64,000 bases of DNA from Siphonodentalium dalli (GCA_032622095.1 CP136066.1:10811784-10875783), one strand, 5' to 3'. Positions 45,270 to 58,824 are shown, numbered from the stretch's first letter. Numbers and translations: made by a program. The notes: a model not told the origin generated them from the letters alone.

Positions 45270-48200
45270 AATTAGCGTGTTAATCTCACCCGCGCACCTT
45301 TGACATATAGGTCATCGCGCGTCACGTGATTATCATATATATCAGTTTCAGCACATTGGGCTCGGTTTTCATCCCTGTGTGCACGGGATATGCGTTTTAT
45401 GAACACAATATGGGCATGATTTGATTCGTGTGTTAATCCTTTATCAGAATCTCACCACACGCAGCTCGGATTTTTGACATATAGGTCATCAAGGGCCACG
45501 TGACTATCATATATATCAGTTTTAGCGCATTGGGCTCGGTTTTCGTCCCAGTGTGCACGGGATATGCGTTTTCTGAAAACAATTTGGGCGTGATTTGATT
45601 CGTATGTTAACCCTTTATCAGAATCTCACCACACGCAGCTCGGATTTTTGACATATAGGTCATCAAGGGCCACGTGACTATCATATATATCAGTTTTAGC
45701 GCATTGGGCTCGGTTTTCGTCCCAGTGTGCACGGGATATGCGTTTTATGAACACAATTAGGGCGTGATTTGATTCGTATGTTAACCGTTTATCAGAATCT
45801 CTCCACACGCAGCTCGGATTTTTGACATATATGTCATCGCTGGTCACGTGATTATCATATATAACAGTTTTAGCGCATTCGGCTCGGTTTTCATCCCAGT
45901 GTGCACGGGATATGCGTTTTCTTAACACAATTTGGGCGTGATTTGATTCGTATGTTAACCCTTTATCAGAATCTCACCACAGGCAGCTCGGATGTTTGAC
46001 ATATAGGTCATCGCTGGTCACGTGATTATCATATATAACAGTTTTAGCGCATTGGGCTCGGTTTTCGTCCCAGTGTGCACGGGATATGCGTTTTCTGAAC
46101 ACAATATGGGCAAAATTTGATTCGGGTGTTAACCCTTTATCAGAATCTCACCACGCGCAGCTCGGATTTTTGACATATAGGTCATCACGCGTCACTTGAT
46201 TATCATATATAACATTTTTAGCGCATTGGGCTCGGTTTTCATCCCAGTGTGCACGGGATATGCGTTTTCTGAACACAATATGGGCATGATTTGATTTGTG
46301 TGTTAACTCTTTATCAGAATCGCACCACAGGCAGCTCGTATTTTTGACATATATATAGGTCACCAAGGGCCACGTGACTATCATATATACCAGTTTTAGC
46401 GCATTAGACTCTGTTTTCATCCCAGTGTGCACGGGATATGCGTTTTATGATCACAATATGAGCATGATTTGATTCGTGTGTGAACCCTTTATCAGAATAT
46501 CACCTCACGCAGCTCGGATTTTGGACATATAGGTCATCCCGGGCCACGTGACTATCATATATAACAGTTTTAGCGCATTGGGGTCGGTTTTCATCCCAGT
46601 GTGCACGGGATATGCGTTTTCGGAACACATTATGGGCATGAATTTCTTCATGTGTTGACCCTTTATCAGAAACTCACCACACGCAGCTCGGATTTTTGAC
46701 ATATAGGTCATCAAGGGCCACGTGACCATCATTTATATCAGTTTTAGCACATTGGGCTCGGTTTTCGTCCCAGTGTGCACGGGATATGCGTTTTCTGAAC
46801 ACAATTTGGGCGTGATTTGATTCGTATGTTAACCCTTTATCAGAATCCCACCACACGCAGCTCGGATGTTTGACATATAGGTCATCGCTGGTCACGTGAT
46901 TATCATATATAACAGTTTTAGCGCATTGGGCTCGGTTTTCGTCCCAGTGTGCACGGGATATGCGTTTTCTGAACACAATTTGGGCGTGATTTGATTCGTA
47001 TGTTAACCCTTTATCAGAATCTCACCACGCGCAGCTCGGATGTTTGACATATAGGTCATCACGCGTCACGTGCTTATCATATATAACAGTTTTAGCGCAT
47101 TGGGCTCGGTTTTCATCCCAGTGTGCACGGGATATGCGTTTTCTGAACACAATATGGGCATGATTTGATTTGTGTGTTAACTCTTTATCAGAATCTGACC
47201 ACACGCAGCTCGGATTTTTGACATATAGGTCATCTCGCGTCATGTGTTTATCATATATATCAGTTTCAGCACATTGGTCTCTGTTTTCATCCAAGTGTGC
47301 ACGCGATATGCGTTTTCTGAACACAATATGGGCATATTTTGATTCGTGTGTTAACCCTTTATCAGAATCTCACCACACGCAGCTCGGATTTTTGACATAT
47401 AGGTCATCACGCGTCATGTGTTTATCATATATATCAGTTTCAGCACATTGGTCTCTGTTTTCATCCAAGTGTGCACGGGATATGCGTTTTCTGAACCCAA
47501 TATTGGCATGGTTTGATTCATGTGAGAACCCTGTATCAGAATTTCAACACAAGCAGTTCGGTTTTTTGACATATAGGTCATCCCGGACCACGTGACTATC
47601 ATATATAACAGTTTTAGCGCATTATACTCTGTTTTCATCCCAGTGTGCACGGGATGTGCGTTTTCTGAACACAATATGGGCATGATTTGATTCGTGTGTT
47701 AACCCTTTATCAGAATCTCACCACAAGCAGCTCGGATTTTTGACATATAGGTCATCACGCGTCACGTGATTATCATATATATCATTTTCAGCACATTGGG
47801 CTCGGTTTTCGGCCGAGTATGCACGGGATATGCGTTTTCTGAACACAATTTGGGCGTGATTTGATTCGTGTGTTAACCCTTTATCAGAATCTCACCACAC
47901 GCAGCTCGGATTTTTGACATATAGGTCATCGCTGGTCACGTGATTATCATATATAACAGTTTTAGCGCATTGGGCTCGGTTTTCATCCCAGTGTGCATGG
48001 GATATGCGTTTTATGAACACAATATGGGCATGATTTGATTCGTGTGTTAACCCTTTATCAGAATCTCACCACACGCAGCTCGGATTTTTGACATATAGGT
48101 CATCAAGGGCCACGTGACTATCATATATATCAGTTTTAGCGCATTGGTCTCGGTTTTCGTCCCAGTGTGCACGGGATATGCGTTTTCTGAACACATTATG

Positions 48201-51166
48201 GGCATGAATTGATTCATGTGTTCACCCTTTATCAGAAACTCTCCACACGCAGCTCGGATTTTTGACATATAGGTCAACAAGGACCACGTGACCATTATTT
48301 ATATCAGTTTTAGCACATTGGACTCGGTTTTCGTCCCAGTGTGCACGGGATATGCGTTTTCTGAACACAATTTGGGCGTGATTTGATTCGTATGTTAACC
48401 CTTTATCAGAATCTTACCACACGCAGCTCGGATGTTTGACATATAGGTCATCGCTGGTCACGTGATTATCATATATAACAGTTTTAGCGCATTGGGCTCG
48501 GTTTTCGTCCCAGTGTGCACGGGATATGCGTTTTCTGAACACAATATGGGCATGATTTGATTTGTGTGTTAACTCTTTATCAGAATCTCACCACACGCAG
48601 CTCGTATTTTTGACATATAGGTCACCAAGGGCCACATGACTATCATATATACCAGTTTTAGCGCATTAGACTCTGTTTTCATCCCAGTGTGCACGGGATA
48701 TGCGTTTTATGATCACAATATGAGCATGATTTGATTCGTGTGTGAACCCTTTATCAGAATCTCACCACACGCAGCTCGGATTTTTGACATATAGGTCATC
48801 AAGGGCCACGTTACCATCATTTATATCAGTTTTAGCACATTGGGCTCGGTTTTCGTCCCAGTATGCACGGGATATGCGTTTTCTGAACACAATTTGGGCG
48901 TGATTTGATTCATATGTTAACCCTTTATCAGAATCTCACTACACGCAGCTCGGATGTTTGACATATAGGTCATCGCTGGTCACATGATTATCATATATAA
49001 CAGTTTTAGCGCATTGGGCTCGGTTTTCATCACAGTGTGCACGGGATATGCGTTTTCTGAACACAATATGGGCACGATTTGATTCGTGTGTTAACCCTTT
49101 ATCATAATCTTACCACACGCAGCTCGGATTTTCGACATATAGGTCATCACGCGTCACGTGTTTATCATATATAACAGTTTTAGCACAAAGGGCTCGGGTT
49201 TCATCCCAGTGTGCACGGGATATGCGTTTTCTGAACACAATATGGGCATGATTTGATTCTTGTGTGAACCCTTTATCAGAATCTCACCACACGCAGCTCG
49301 GATTTTTGACATATAGGTCATCACGCGTCACGTGATTATCATATATATCAGTTTCAGCACATTGGGCTCGGTTTTCATCCTAGTGTGCACGGGATATACG
49401 TTTTCTGAACACAATATGGGCATGATTTGATTCGTGTGTTAACCCGTTAACAGAAACTCACCACACTCAGCTCGGATGTTTGATATATAGGTCATCAAGG
49501 GCCACGTGACTATCATATATATATCAGTTTTAGCACATTGGGCTCGGTTTTCGTCTCAGTGTGCTAGGGATATGCGTTTTCTGAACACAGTATGGACATG
49601 ATTTGATTCGTGTGTTAACCCTTTATCAGAATCTCATCACAAGCAGCTCGGATTTTTGACATATAGGTCATCACGCGTCACGTGTTTATCATATATATCA
49701 GTTTTAGCACATTGGGCTCGGTTTTCGTCCCAGTGTGCACGGGATATGCGTTTTATGAACACAATTTGGGCATCATTTAATGCGTGTGTTAACCCTTTAT
49801 CAGAATCTCGCCACACGCAGCTCGGATTTTTGACATATAGGTCCTCAAGGGCCACGTGACAATCATATATAACAGTTTTAGCGCATTGGGCTCGGTTTTC
49901 GTCCTAGTGTGCACGGGATATCCGTTTTCTGAACACAATTTGGGCGTGATTTGATTCGTGTGTTAACCCTTTATCAGAATCTCACCACACCCAGCTCGGA
50001 TTATTGACATATATAGGTCATCGCTGGTCACGTGATTATCATATATAACAGTTTTAGCGCATTGGGCTCGGTTTTCATCCCAGTGTGCACGGGATATGCG
50101 TTTTCTGAACACAATATGGGCACGATTTGATTCGTGTGTTAACCCTTTATCAGAATCTTACCGCACGCAGCTCGGATTTTCGACATATAGATCATCACGC
50201 GTCACGTGTTTATCATATATATCAGTTTTAGCACATAGGGCTCGGGTTTCGTCCCAGTGTGCACGGGATATGCGTTTTCTGAACACAATATGGGCATGCT
50301 TTGATTCTTGTGTGAACCCTTTATCAGAATCTCACAACACGCAGCTCGGATTTTTGACATATAGGTCATCCCGGGCCACGTGACTATCATATATAACAGT
50401 TTTAGCGCATTAGACTCGGTTTTCATCCCAGTGTGCACGGGATATGCGTTTTCTGAACACAATATGGGCATGATTTGATTCGTGTGTTAACCCTTTATCA
50501 GAATCTCACCACACGCAGCTCGGATGTTTGACATATAGGTCATCACGCGTCACGTGATTATCATATATATCAGTTTCAGCACATTGGGCTCGGTTTTAAT
50601 CCTAGTGTGCACGGGATATACGTTTTCTGAACACAATATGGGCACGATTTGATTCGTGTGTTAACCCTTTATCGGAATCTCACCACACGCAGCTCGGATT
50701 TTTGACATATAGGTCATCCCGGACCACGTGACTATCATATATAACAGTTTTAGCGCATTGGACTCTGTTTTTATCCCAGTGTGCACGGGATGTGCGTTTT
50801 CTGAACACAATATGGGCATGATTTGATTCGTGTGTTAACCCTTTATCAGAATTTCACCACAAGCAGCTCGGATTTTTGACATATAGGTCATCACGCGTCA
50901 CGTGATTATCATATATATCATTTTCAGCACATTGGGATCGGTTTTCGGCCGAGTGTGCACGGGATATGCGTTTTCTTAACACAATTTGGGCGTGATTTGA
51001 TTCGTGTGTTAACCCTTTATCAGAATCTCACCACACGCAGCTCGGATGTTTGACATATAGGTCATCGCTGGTCACGTGATTATCATATATAACAGTTTTA
51101 GCGCATTGGGCTCGGTTTTCATCCCAGTGTGCACGGGATATGCGTTTTATGAACACAATATGGGCA
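45270..51166 (+). repeat. 174-bp satellite, about 34 units
   Basis: The word GACATATAGGTCATC and its variants recur every 174 bases (for example the acatat word at 45651, 45825 and 45999). Other landmarks in each unit: CCCTTTATCAGAATCTCACC, CACACGCAGCTCGGATTTTT, a CACGTG box, ATCATATATATCAGTTTTAG, and GTGTGCACGGGATATGCGTT. By my reading about 28 of 34 units keep CACGTG, preceded by cgcgt, agggc, cgctggt or cccgggc, which define four unit types. Since 174 is 58 times 3, open frames on either strand run through unit borders, giving pseudo-repeat peptides (RISRAHWDENRAQCAKT on the minus strand). I do not regard them as genes. Confidence 0.95.
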
Positions 51167-51830
51167 CACTCTAAATAATGGGGATGCAATATTGCTCCTC
51201 GGAGGGGCAATATTTGCATCTCTTGAGGTGCACTATTTCACCTACTATCCAAAAGGCTAACTTGCTTCTCCATTGGGGTGATTGGAGCCGAGGAACAATT
51301 TGTCCCTCATGTGACCCAAGTTCATCCCCGTCGAAGCACAATTTGTCACTCAGTGGGAGATATACGTAATCACTCAGGAGGGGCAAAGACGACCCCCCAT
51401 GGAGAGGTTATAATCTACCCCTTTTGGGGAGATGGTGAAATAGTGCCCCTCCGGGAGGTAGTTTATGCACCCCCCCCCCGAAGGAGGGTTCATATTTTAC
51501 CTCCCGGAGAGGCAACCTTGCAGTTTTTGGAGAGCCACTCCGGGATGCACTTTAGCCAACCCCCCAAGGAGAGTTCATATTTTACCTCCCAGGAGAGGCA
51601 CCCTTGCAGTTTTTGGAGAGCCACTCTGACACTCTTGGAGAGTCTGAGTAGCATCAGTTGAGCATTAGGATGTTCCCTCCCCGGGGAGGCAACCTATCAC
51701 TCAAGAGAGGTAACATGAACAATCTCGGGTGATGGCACTCTGACACTCTTGGTGCACAAAGTACCCCCCAAGAGTGACAAAGCACAAAGATGTTACCTCC
51801 ATGGAGATGAAAGGATGGTTGAGCCCATTC
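51167..51830 (+). repeat. GGAGG/CCTCC-rich degenerate repeat
   Basis: The words gaggggcaat, cctcccggagaggcaac and cccccaaggagag recur on both strands. Two direct copies of TTCATATTTTACCTCCC, then gagaggca, cccttgcagtttttggagag and ccactc start at 51489 and 51574, 85 bases apart. A run of nine C is at about 51471-51479. The frames inside are low-complexity. Confidence 0.65.
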
Positions 51831-52019
51831 TAAGCCAAAAAGAACCTTTAAATTGATTTGCACATGTGGATCAAATAACAATGGAGAAAACAATTTAATT
51901 ATTTATTTAAAAAATTCAAAAATAATAAAAACATAGTTCAGAGCATTTATGGTTTCAGCTTGATTTAATTACAACACCATGTTTCTTACCATGAATAATA
52001 AGAGAAATGAAGGTCTTTA

Positions 52020-54640
52020 ATGTTCTCAGAAATGTTCACTAGATTTTGCAATAAAATTATTTATGCATCTATGTATGTTCATTGCATGGAATTTGTCCGC
52101 AATCCAGAACTGTGGTTATGAAATGGGATATTTGAGGTAATTTAACTCAATAAATTGATAACCATGTAACACTGGATATAACTACACAACATTGGCGATG
52201 AAAATCTTTGAAAAAAAAATGAAAAAAAAGAAGTCCATTTTGGGGGGTTTTTCTCCATTTTAAAGATATTCGTAAATAAATAGAAGAAAATCAATGAGTG
52301 GTTTGATACCTTTGGTACTAATGGGAGCTTGCACTAATGGGTCTATCGTTCATATGCAATTTGTCCCACGCCCTTCTGTTAGAACTATAATAATAATATA
52401 TTTGTTTGTGTGTTTTATCTTGTGGACTACACAGCGCTCTATATATAATTCCAAAGAATATAGACATGTCCGAAATATTATTAAGTTTTAACCAATAAAA
52501 AACAGATGGAAGCACCCTTCAGACATTTCTGTCTTCAACCCAGTAAACATTGCGGGCATGGTAATATTAGTATCCCTCGTCACAACTGGGCGGAGCCACT
52601 CTCCCATATTACTTATTAAGAGCCTCGAGACACCAAGTGCATGGCATCAGAAATAGTATTATTGTCTCTTTCATACCATTTCAATCGAGCAGAATTGCCT
52701 CGGCTCATGCACCTGGCTAAGCCAAAAATCAATTTTTAATATAACTTTGACAATATGTAGTCCACTTGAAGCCAAACACACCCCTGATGTCGTTATATGC
52801 ATCAAAGAAAATATGCATCACCTAATTAGTCCAAATTGCTAATAGAAAGTGAAAAAAAATTTGAAAGTCAATATCCGGCCATCAAATAGGCCCATAAGCT
52901 CGGCTCGACAAGTACATGTACATTTTGTTAACAATATTGAGGCGTGTTAGAAATTACAAACATAGTAGTTACACTTAAAACAAAATTTATTGTTGCAACA
53001 AATCGTCAAATGCATCAAAACAATTTTCAGTCAAATAAACCGAAACATATTCACCTTTTTGCAATCAAATTATTACTTTATGCATCTATGTATGTTCATT
53101 GCATGGAATTTGTCCGCAATCCAGAACTTTGGTTATGAAATGGGATATTTGAGGTAATTTAACTCAATAAATTGATAACCATGTAACACTGGACATAACT
53201 ACACAACATTGGCGATGAAAATGGGGCCCTAAGAATCTTTGTTCTTGACTCTTTGAAAAAAAAATGAAAAAAAAAAATAAGTCCAGTTTGGGGGGTTTTT
53301 CTCCATTTTAAAGATATTCGTAAATAAATAAAAGAAAATCAATGAGTGGTTTGATACCTTTGGTACTAATGGGAGCTTGCACTAATGGGTCTATCGTTCA
53401 AATGCAATTTGTCCCACACCCTTCTGTTAGAACTATAATAATAATATATTGGTTTGTGTGTTTTATCTTGTGGACTACACAGAACTCTATAAATAATTCC
53501 AAAGAATATAGACATGTCCGAAATATTATAAAGTTTAACCAATAAAAAAACAGATGGAAGCACCCTTCAGACATTTCTGTCTTCAACCCAGTAAACATTG
53601 CGGGCATGGTAATATTAGTATCCCTCGTCACAACTGGGCGGAGCCACTCTCCCATATTACTTATTAAGAGCCTCGAGACACCAAGTGCATGGCATCAGAA
53701 ATAGTATTGTCTCTTTCATACCATTTCAATCGAGCAGAATTGCCTCGGCTCATGCACCTGGCTAAGCCAAAAATCAATTTTTAATATAATTTTGACAATA
53801 TGTAGTCCACTTGAAGCCAAACACACCCCTGATGTCGTAATATGCATCAAAGAAAATATCCATCACCTAATTAGTCAAAATTGCTAACAGAAAGTGAAAA
53901 AATTTTTGAAAGTCAATATCCGGCCATCAAATAGGCTCATAAGCTCGGCTCGACAAGTACATGTACATTTTGTTAACAATACTGAGGCGTGTTACAAATT
54001 ACAAACATAGTAGTTACACTTAAAACAAAATTTATTGTTGCAACAAATCGTCAAATGCATCAAAACATTTTTCAGTCAAATAAACCGAAACATATTCACC
54101 TTTCCCATGTTCTCACTAGATTTTGCACAAAAAAAAAATTACGTATGTTTCATTCCATGGAATTTGACGGTGAAAATAGGGTGTAATGAATCATGAATCC
54201 TTGTTCTTGAATTGTGTAATAAATTTTATCTGTTTAAACATGCCATTTTGGGCCGTTTTTCTCCATTTTGCAGATATTTCGCGGATAAATATAACAAAAT
54301 CGAATGAGTGTTTGTCCCACGCCCCTTTTGTTATAATATTAATAATATAATTAAAGATGCTTGCAAATTACTATTTCCTTGGCTTCGGGGGTCAAAAATA
54401 TTTATTAGAGTCGAGGAACCCACCCAACAAAGTTCCGAATGATCAGATATCGATTTTTGAAATCTATTATTTTTCACCACCGATAATTTTTAGTGCCCCA
54501 GTAAAAGGTTGACGAGAAGTCTCTGACAAAATTGCGGATGAAGATGAATAACTCTAAAAACACCCCTCACCTGGCGTTATATGCAGTCAATATCAATCCC
54601 CTAATTAGTCAAAATTGATGACAGAAAGTTAGTACGTGTA
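52020..54640 (+). repeat. approximately 1.03-kb tandem duplication plus a decayed third copy
   Basis: 52020-53060 and 53061-54105 share long identical stretches at offset 1017-1048 (for example tgcatctatgtatgttcatt, cactaatgggtctatcgttc, ccgcaatccagaact and cctcggctcatgcacctgg). Copy 2 has an extra 31-base insert (ggggccctaagaatctttg) near 53223. A third, more diverged copy lies at about 54107-54360 and continues at 54571-54640, interrupted by the arm of the foldback family. Short frames of 65 codons are duplicated with it and have no known domain. Confidence 0.8.
54365..54570 (+). mobile_element. single arm of the foldback family seen at 6-530
   Basis: TTACTATTTCCTTGGCTTCG, then GGGGGTCAAAAATATT, GAACCCACCC, TCAGATATCGATTTTTGAA and GCGGATGAAGATGAATAACTC match the arms at 1-235 and 295-526. 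It is flanked on both sides by parts of the third 1-kb repeat copy. Confidence 0.6.
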
Positions 54641-56988
54641 AATACGTGTATAAACCGTACAAACATTAAATCGGAAGTTGCTTTCGAAAAGGCGAAAAAT
54701 GCAATTTCGCTCTATCCACAACGTTGTTCAATGTAAATTACATCATGAAAAAGGAGGCAAACGGGAGAGGATGAAATGGTTGTCTTGGATTGGGTGATGA
54801 TCATCGTTGTCACCATGTTAGAGAATTTCCAGCTAGACACCCACTTTGATACAACTTTAACGTAAATATGCTGGTGATCTGGTTAACCTGTTGCTCAGAG
54901 CCCGGAATCGCAATATTAGGTGTTCCTGTTGAACTCATTCTCTGTAGTTCCAATGTAATTCCAAACATGTTCCTACCTGCAAATAATGGACAGAAGCGAT
55001 AATATACAATTATACATTAATAAAAGAATTAGTGACACTGTAGCTCAGCTTGCGCATGAGGCATAATTCTTACAGAAGGAAATGGAATGATAAAGGGGGG
55101 GTGAAAATTTCCAGTATATATGTACCACCCTCTATTAACCAGATTCATATATCACACACAGATCTAGGCCATTTCCCGACCTGTTACAATAGGTTTGGGT
55201 GCCCAAAATTAATTATAACCAAACAGTAATAATCAAGGTTTGTCATGTTTTTGTACATCTATATCTATATTTGGTAAACCAAGCAAAAATACCATTGGAA
55301 GTCATAATCAGTGCCATCGTATTATCGCTGGAATAATTGATGATTATATTGATATCTGTTTGATTTATAAACCACAATGTTTTGTGCTTTCACATAATGT
55401 CATGTAAATTGAAGCCAACAAATAACTTCCAAATACTGGAAATAATGGCTGAACATACATGTATACATGACGTATGTAAAATAATCAAGAACTTTTGACA
55501 TAAGACAAAGTAAATAACTCATTAAACATTGCCATTATCAATTATATTTGTCTTCCAGTTCTGCCAGCATGAAACAATTTTCGTCTACGTGAAATTATCG
55601 ATTAAACATGGTATGTGGGTTCCATATAGTCATCATTGGTAGTATGATACATGTAGTTATGTACGCATACAATGTTATTAATATACCAATGTGTGTGCAA
55701 GGTGTGTGTGTGAGCTGTGTACGAATGTCGATCCCCCACCATTTCCGTCTATTCAATCGTTGTCAGATATTGTTCTGTATATAAATGTACTAATAAAAGA
55801 AGCAAAAAAGAAAAAAAAATTACTGATGGTCTATTCTTCCTGAATAAGTTGTATTATAGATTCCAGGGCATAAAATAATAAACATGTCAAAGACGCCTGT
55901 CAAGAAACGCTTCCATCAATAAATTTTGATTTCATATCAATATTTTCTTATATTATAAAATGGGACAATATTTCATTACTATTTTTAGAACAGACGTTCA
56001 CAAAGTGTTCATGTGATGAACGTGGGGATTGAGTTCCCCTGCTTGTTAAATCAATAAATATCAATTGTTAAAAGCGTTTCCGAACAGTGGTCGTCGTGGA
56101 AGAGATAGTCCATCTTAAATGAAAATCCATGTATACAGCTTTTAAAACTCCAAATTGTTGAAATTGTTTTGAAACATTACATGATGAACTACTAGTCAGT
56201 CAGTATTTAGTACAGAAAGGGCTAAATTGAAATGCTTTCATAAGTTTCATCAAGTATGACTATGAGGAGAATAATTATGTGTTTTGTGGTTGATAAATAT
56301 ATTCCTGAAAGTCTCGATCATTATTCGAACTTAAAACCCACTTGCGCGTCTGCCTATTGTTGTCGCTTGAGTATTATCCAGACGAATGTCCTCCACCGAG
56401 GATGCCGATGTGTTAGCTCGCCGAGGTGGTAATTAATTTGCGAGTCATTATAAGCTCAACTGTGCATTATCTGAATAATGACCACCTCGAATAAGGAATA
56501 AACACTCCTGTTAAGTGGATGAATAACATTTGACATGATAATCCTCCAGCGACATAAAAAGGGAAGAATTGACATTTATCCAATGTTAAAATTAAAATCG
56601 TTCTTATATTTGATGAATATTTGTACTAAAAGTGTCATAATTTGGAAAAATTACCACCATAGCGGATGTTTGGCGAGACATGTAATGTATACAACAATTG
56701 GAAAACTTGGGGTATACCAGTTGTATACTAGTATATACTTGCAGCCCAAATATAATTTTCCAGATTTGGTTTGGTTACAAGTGCGATTAGAAATTCCTAG
56801 TTGGACATACCCAAACGGAATCTACATTTCCATGTCAATATTTAAATATAACACGTTGATTACCAAGCAAAATAAAGTTTGTATACATTGAAATCTTATA
56901 TTAGACCGATCATCGTGTATGATAAGAATTGCCAAACAACGCGGCCCCCACCTCCAGTCATACTATAGAAATAATTCATCGGTCTATT
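54641..56988. other. noncoding stretch
   Basis: The largest frame (56535-56891, plus strand, 118 codons) is AT-rich with no recognisable domain and I do not accept it. The passages near 55035 and 62908 share gtagctcagcttgcg/gtagctcaacttgcgg, a dispersed-repeat word. Nothing else is supported. Confidence 0.4.
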
Positions 56989-56989
56989 T

Positions 56990-57310
56990 CTAAATTAAAC
57001 AAGAGATGGACTGTCGTCTGGTGCATACCCCCTCGTGGCATACCGTCTAGTGTGGGCACATCTATAACTTATGATGGCTATACTCAGACATATGGACCCA
57101 GAAATCAGCATTTTTATATTAACAAAGTCAATAGAACAAAAAACCAAAACAAACAGTTGAATAGTGGTGAATAATATGAATATCCATACAAAATTTCATT
57201 GAGATCCGAGTAATACTGTTATGACATGAACAGACATCGGACGGACGTACAGACGGATGCACCATCGGACAGGTGCAAAACAGTATACCCACCTTTTTTT
57301 AAAACAAGAC
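56990..57310 (-). repeat. minus-strand copy of the 19.7-kb dispersed repeat
   Basis: Read on the minus strand: gtgggtatactgttttgcacc, gtccgtccgatgtctgttca, ACTCGGATCTCAATGAAATTT, atgtgcccacactag and cggtatgccac, in the same order as in 19670-20320. Confidence 0.65.
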
Positions 57311-57594
57311 AGTCAATGACTGTGGGTCGCTCACCAGACTGTAAAGACTGAAAAGACTGGGACTCTGAAGACTACAAGAGTCAGTATGTGACTATCACTT
57401 AAGACAAGTAGTTCTAAACATAGACATAGCTGGAGGTTCTCCGTTGAGCAGGGTTCTTCAACTTGATATTTCTAATTGCACACCACTGACAAATCTCCAA
57501 ACTCTTACCTTTTAAAGAAGACAACCATACCACAGTACTAAGTTCACAAAAATCATTTTGCATCCCTCTTAGGTTGAATTTCACAACTGGTACC

Positions 57595-57602
57595 AGTACT
57601 TC
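57595..57602. repeat. target-site duplication, left (AGTACTTC)
   Basis: The 8 bases AGTACTTC directly precede GGAAACGGGCCC. The same 8 bases directly follow GGGCCCGGATCC at 58825-58832. The preceding CC may extend the duplication to 10. Confidence 0.85.
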
Positions 57603-58824
57603 GGAAACGGGCCCACTCGCCCCAGGGCCCACTCACCCCATTCGACCTGGGCCAGCTCGCCCCGGGCCAGCTCGCCCCAAGGGATAATGTCTTATTTAAG
57701 TTGGTTTTCTTTTGGTTAATTATAGATTGTTGAATTTAATGTTTGTCACTGAATGTTGTTGAATATCATTAAATATACATGTTGAATTAAATATAAACAC
57801 CTTCGAGATCATTATTTGTCCGCAAGTTATGCCGAAAGATACTCCATTCCTCGATCAAAAATGTGCTAGAGTCGAGCCACTGCCGTTGAACATAGTCACA
57901 GAGGCTGCGAAGACTGGACCCTTCGTCGGTTTTCTGGCTCAATGCATCGAAGGTGTCGCGGATATGTTGTGATGGCAGGAACGGCAATACGATTATCTGC
58001 CGAACAAAGTCTGTAAGCGGCCCTCCCGCTCGGTAAGATGTCTGAAGTCCGACGTCGCCCACCTTCCTCAGAACAGCCTGGGACCAGTGGAAACAGCAAC
58101 GTTTGATGGCAACTCCTGGGACAACCTCGCGAATTGACTGCCACAGCGCTGTTTCGAAGTCGAGCACTGCAGGATGGTCTAATCTGGTCATGACTTCTTT
58201 GAACACCTTCACGTAGTCGGAACGTGTCCGTCTTGACATAAAGACGAACACCAATGGAAACTGTTTCCTTTTTCCATCCTTCTGGACAAACGCATGGATG
58301 GACAGAAGTTGACTCGATCTCATGCTGAAAGGGGCTCCAAGAATCTGAAATGATAATAGTTTCAAAGAATAAATAAATTAAAATAAAAAATTTGAATTAA
58401 AATATTTTTTTTTAAATTTGAATAAAATGTTTAATGAATTAAAATAATTTTGTTTTTAATTTGTAACAAATCTTTCCACGAAATCTTTATACATTTTATA
58501 ATATAAATTGAGGATGGTGGTGGGTCATCATTGTTATTTATGAATTCGCTGGTTCGTCGTTCAGACCAACTAGTGTGATATAGGATCATATAGGCCTACT
58601 GGCTATTAACTTGCCTAAAGTAATATAAATTTCGAAATTGATGAACATAACTCTGAAATATATCATAATATGAACTTAAAATTTTTATATATCAATATAA
58701 ATTAACTTATTTACAACTTTAATACAAATGTAATACCCGGGCCGACTCGCCCCGGAAAGGTGGGCCAGCTCGCCCCAAAAACTGCCTGGGGCGAGCTGGC
58801 CCTGGGGCGAGTGGGCCCGGATCC
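57603..58824 (-). mobile_element. MULE (Mutator-like) DNA transposon, 1222 bp, short
   Basis: Ends GGAAACGGGCCCACTCGCCC on the left and the inverse of GGATCCGGGCCCACTCGCCC on the right, followed inward by several more gggccagctcgcccc words in both arms. It is flanked by an 8-bp direct repeat, in the usual 8-11-bp range of MULEs. The only coding part is one transposase exon (57801-58344, minus). Either this is an internal deletion derivative, or other exons lie outside and were lost. The GC-rich ends contrast with the AT-rich host. Confidence 0.85.
57801..58344 (-). CDS. MULE transposase core, single internal exon
   Basis: On the minus strand an acceptor TTATCATTTCAG (AG at 58346-58345) precedes ATT CTT GGA, and the exon ends at GAAG|GTGTTT (GT at 57800-57799). 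It is 544 bases, phase 0 in and 1 out. The peptide contains QLLSIHAFVQKDGKRKQFPL and VFVFMSRRTRSDYVKVFKEV, typical of the MULE domain. The second catalytic Asp block is VLDFETALWQSIREVVPG, followed by KRCCFHWSQAVLRKVGDVGL, the Cys-x2-His-Trp block. It ends TNNDLEG, in which the Glu may be the third catalytic residue. The first catalytic Asp (usually in DGTF just upstream) and the N-terminal FLYWCH/DNA-binding and C-terminal SWIM parts are absent, so it cannot work alone. The open frame runs seven codons into the presumed intron. Confidence 0.85.

Noticed and set aside
45626-50471. Repeat proteins with 58-residue units
   Set aside because: Open in two minus frames and one plus frame, with stops in many units; best explained by the 174-base unit length.
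56535-56891. 118-codon plus-strand frame
   Set aside because: AT-rich, no known domain, no supporting splice or regulatory signal; chance open frame.
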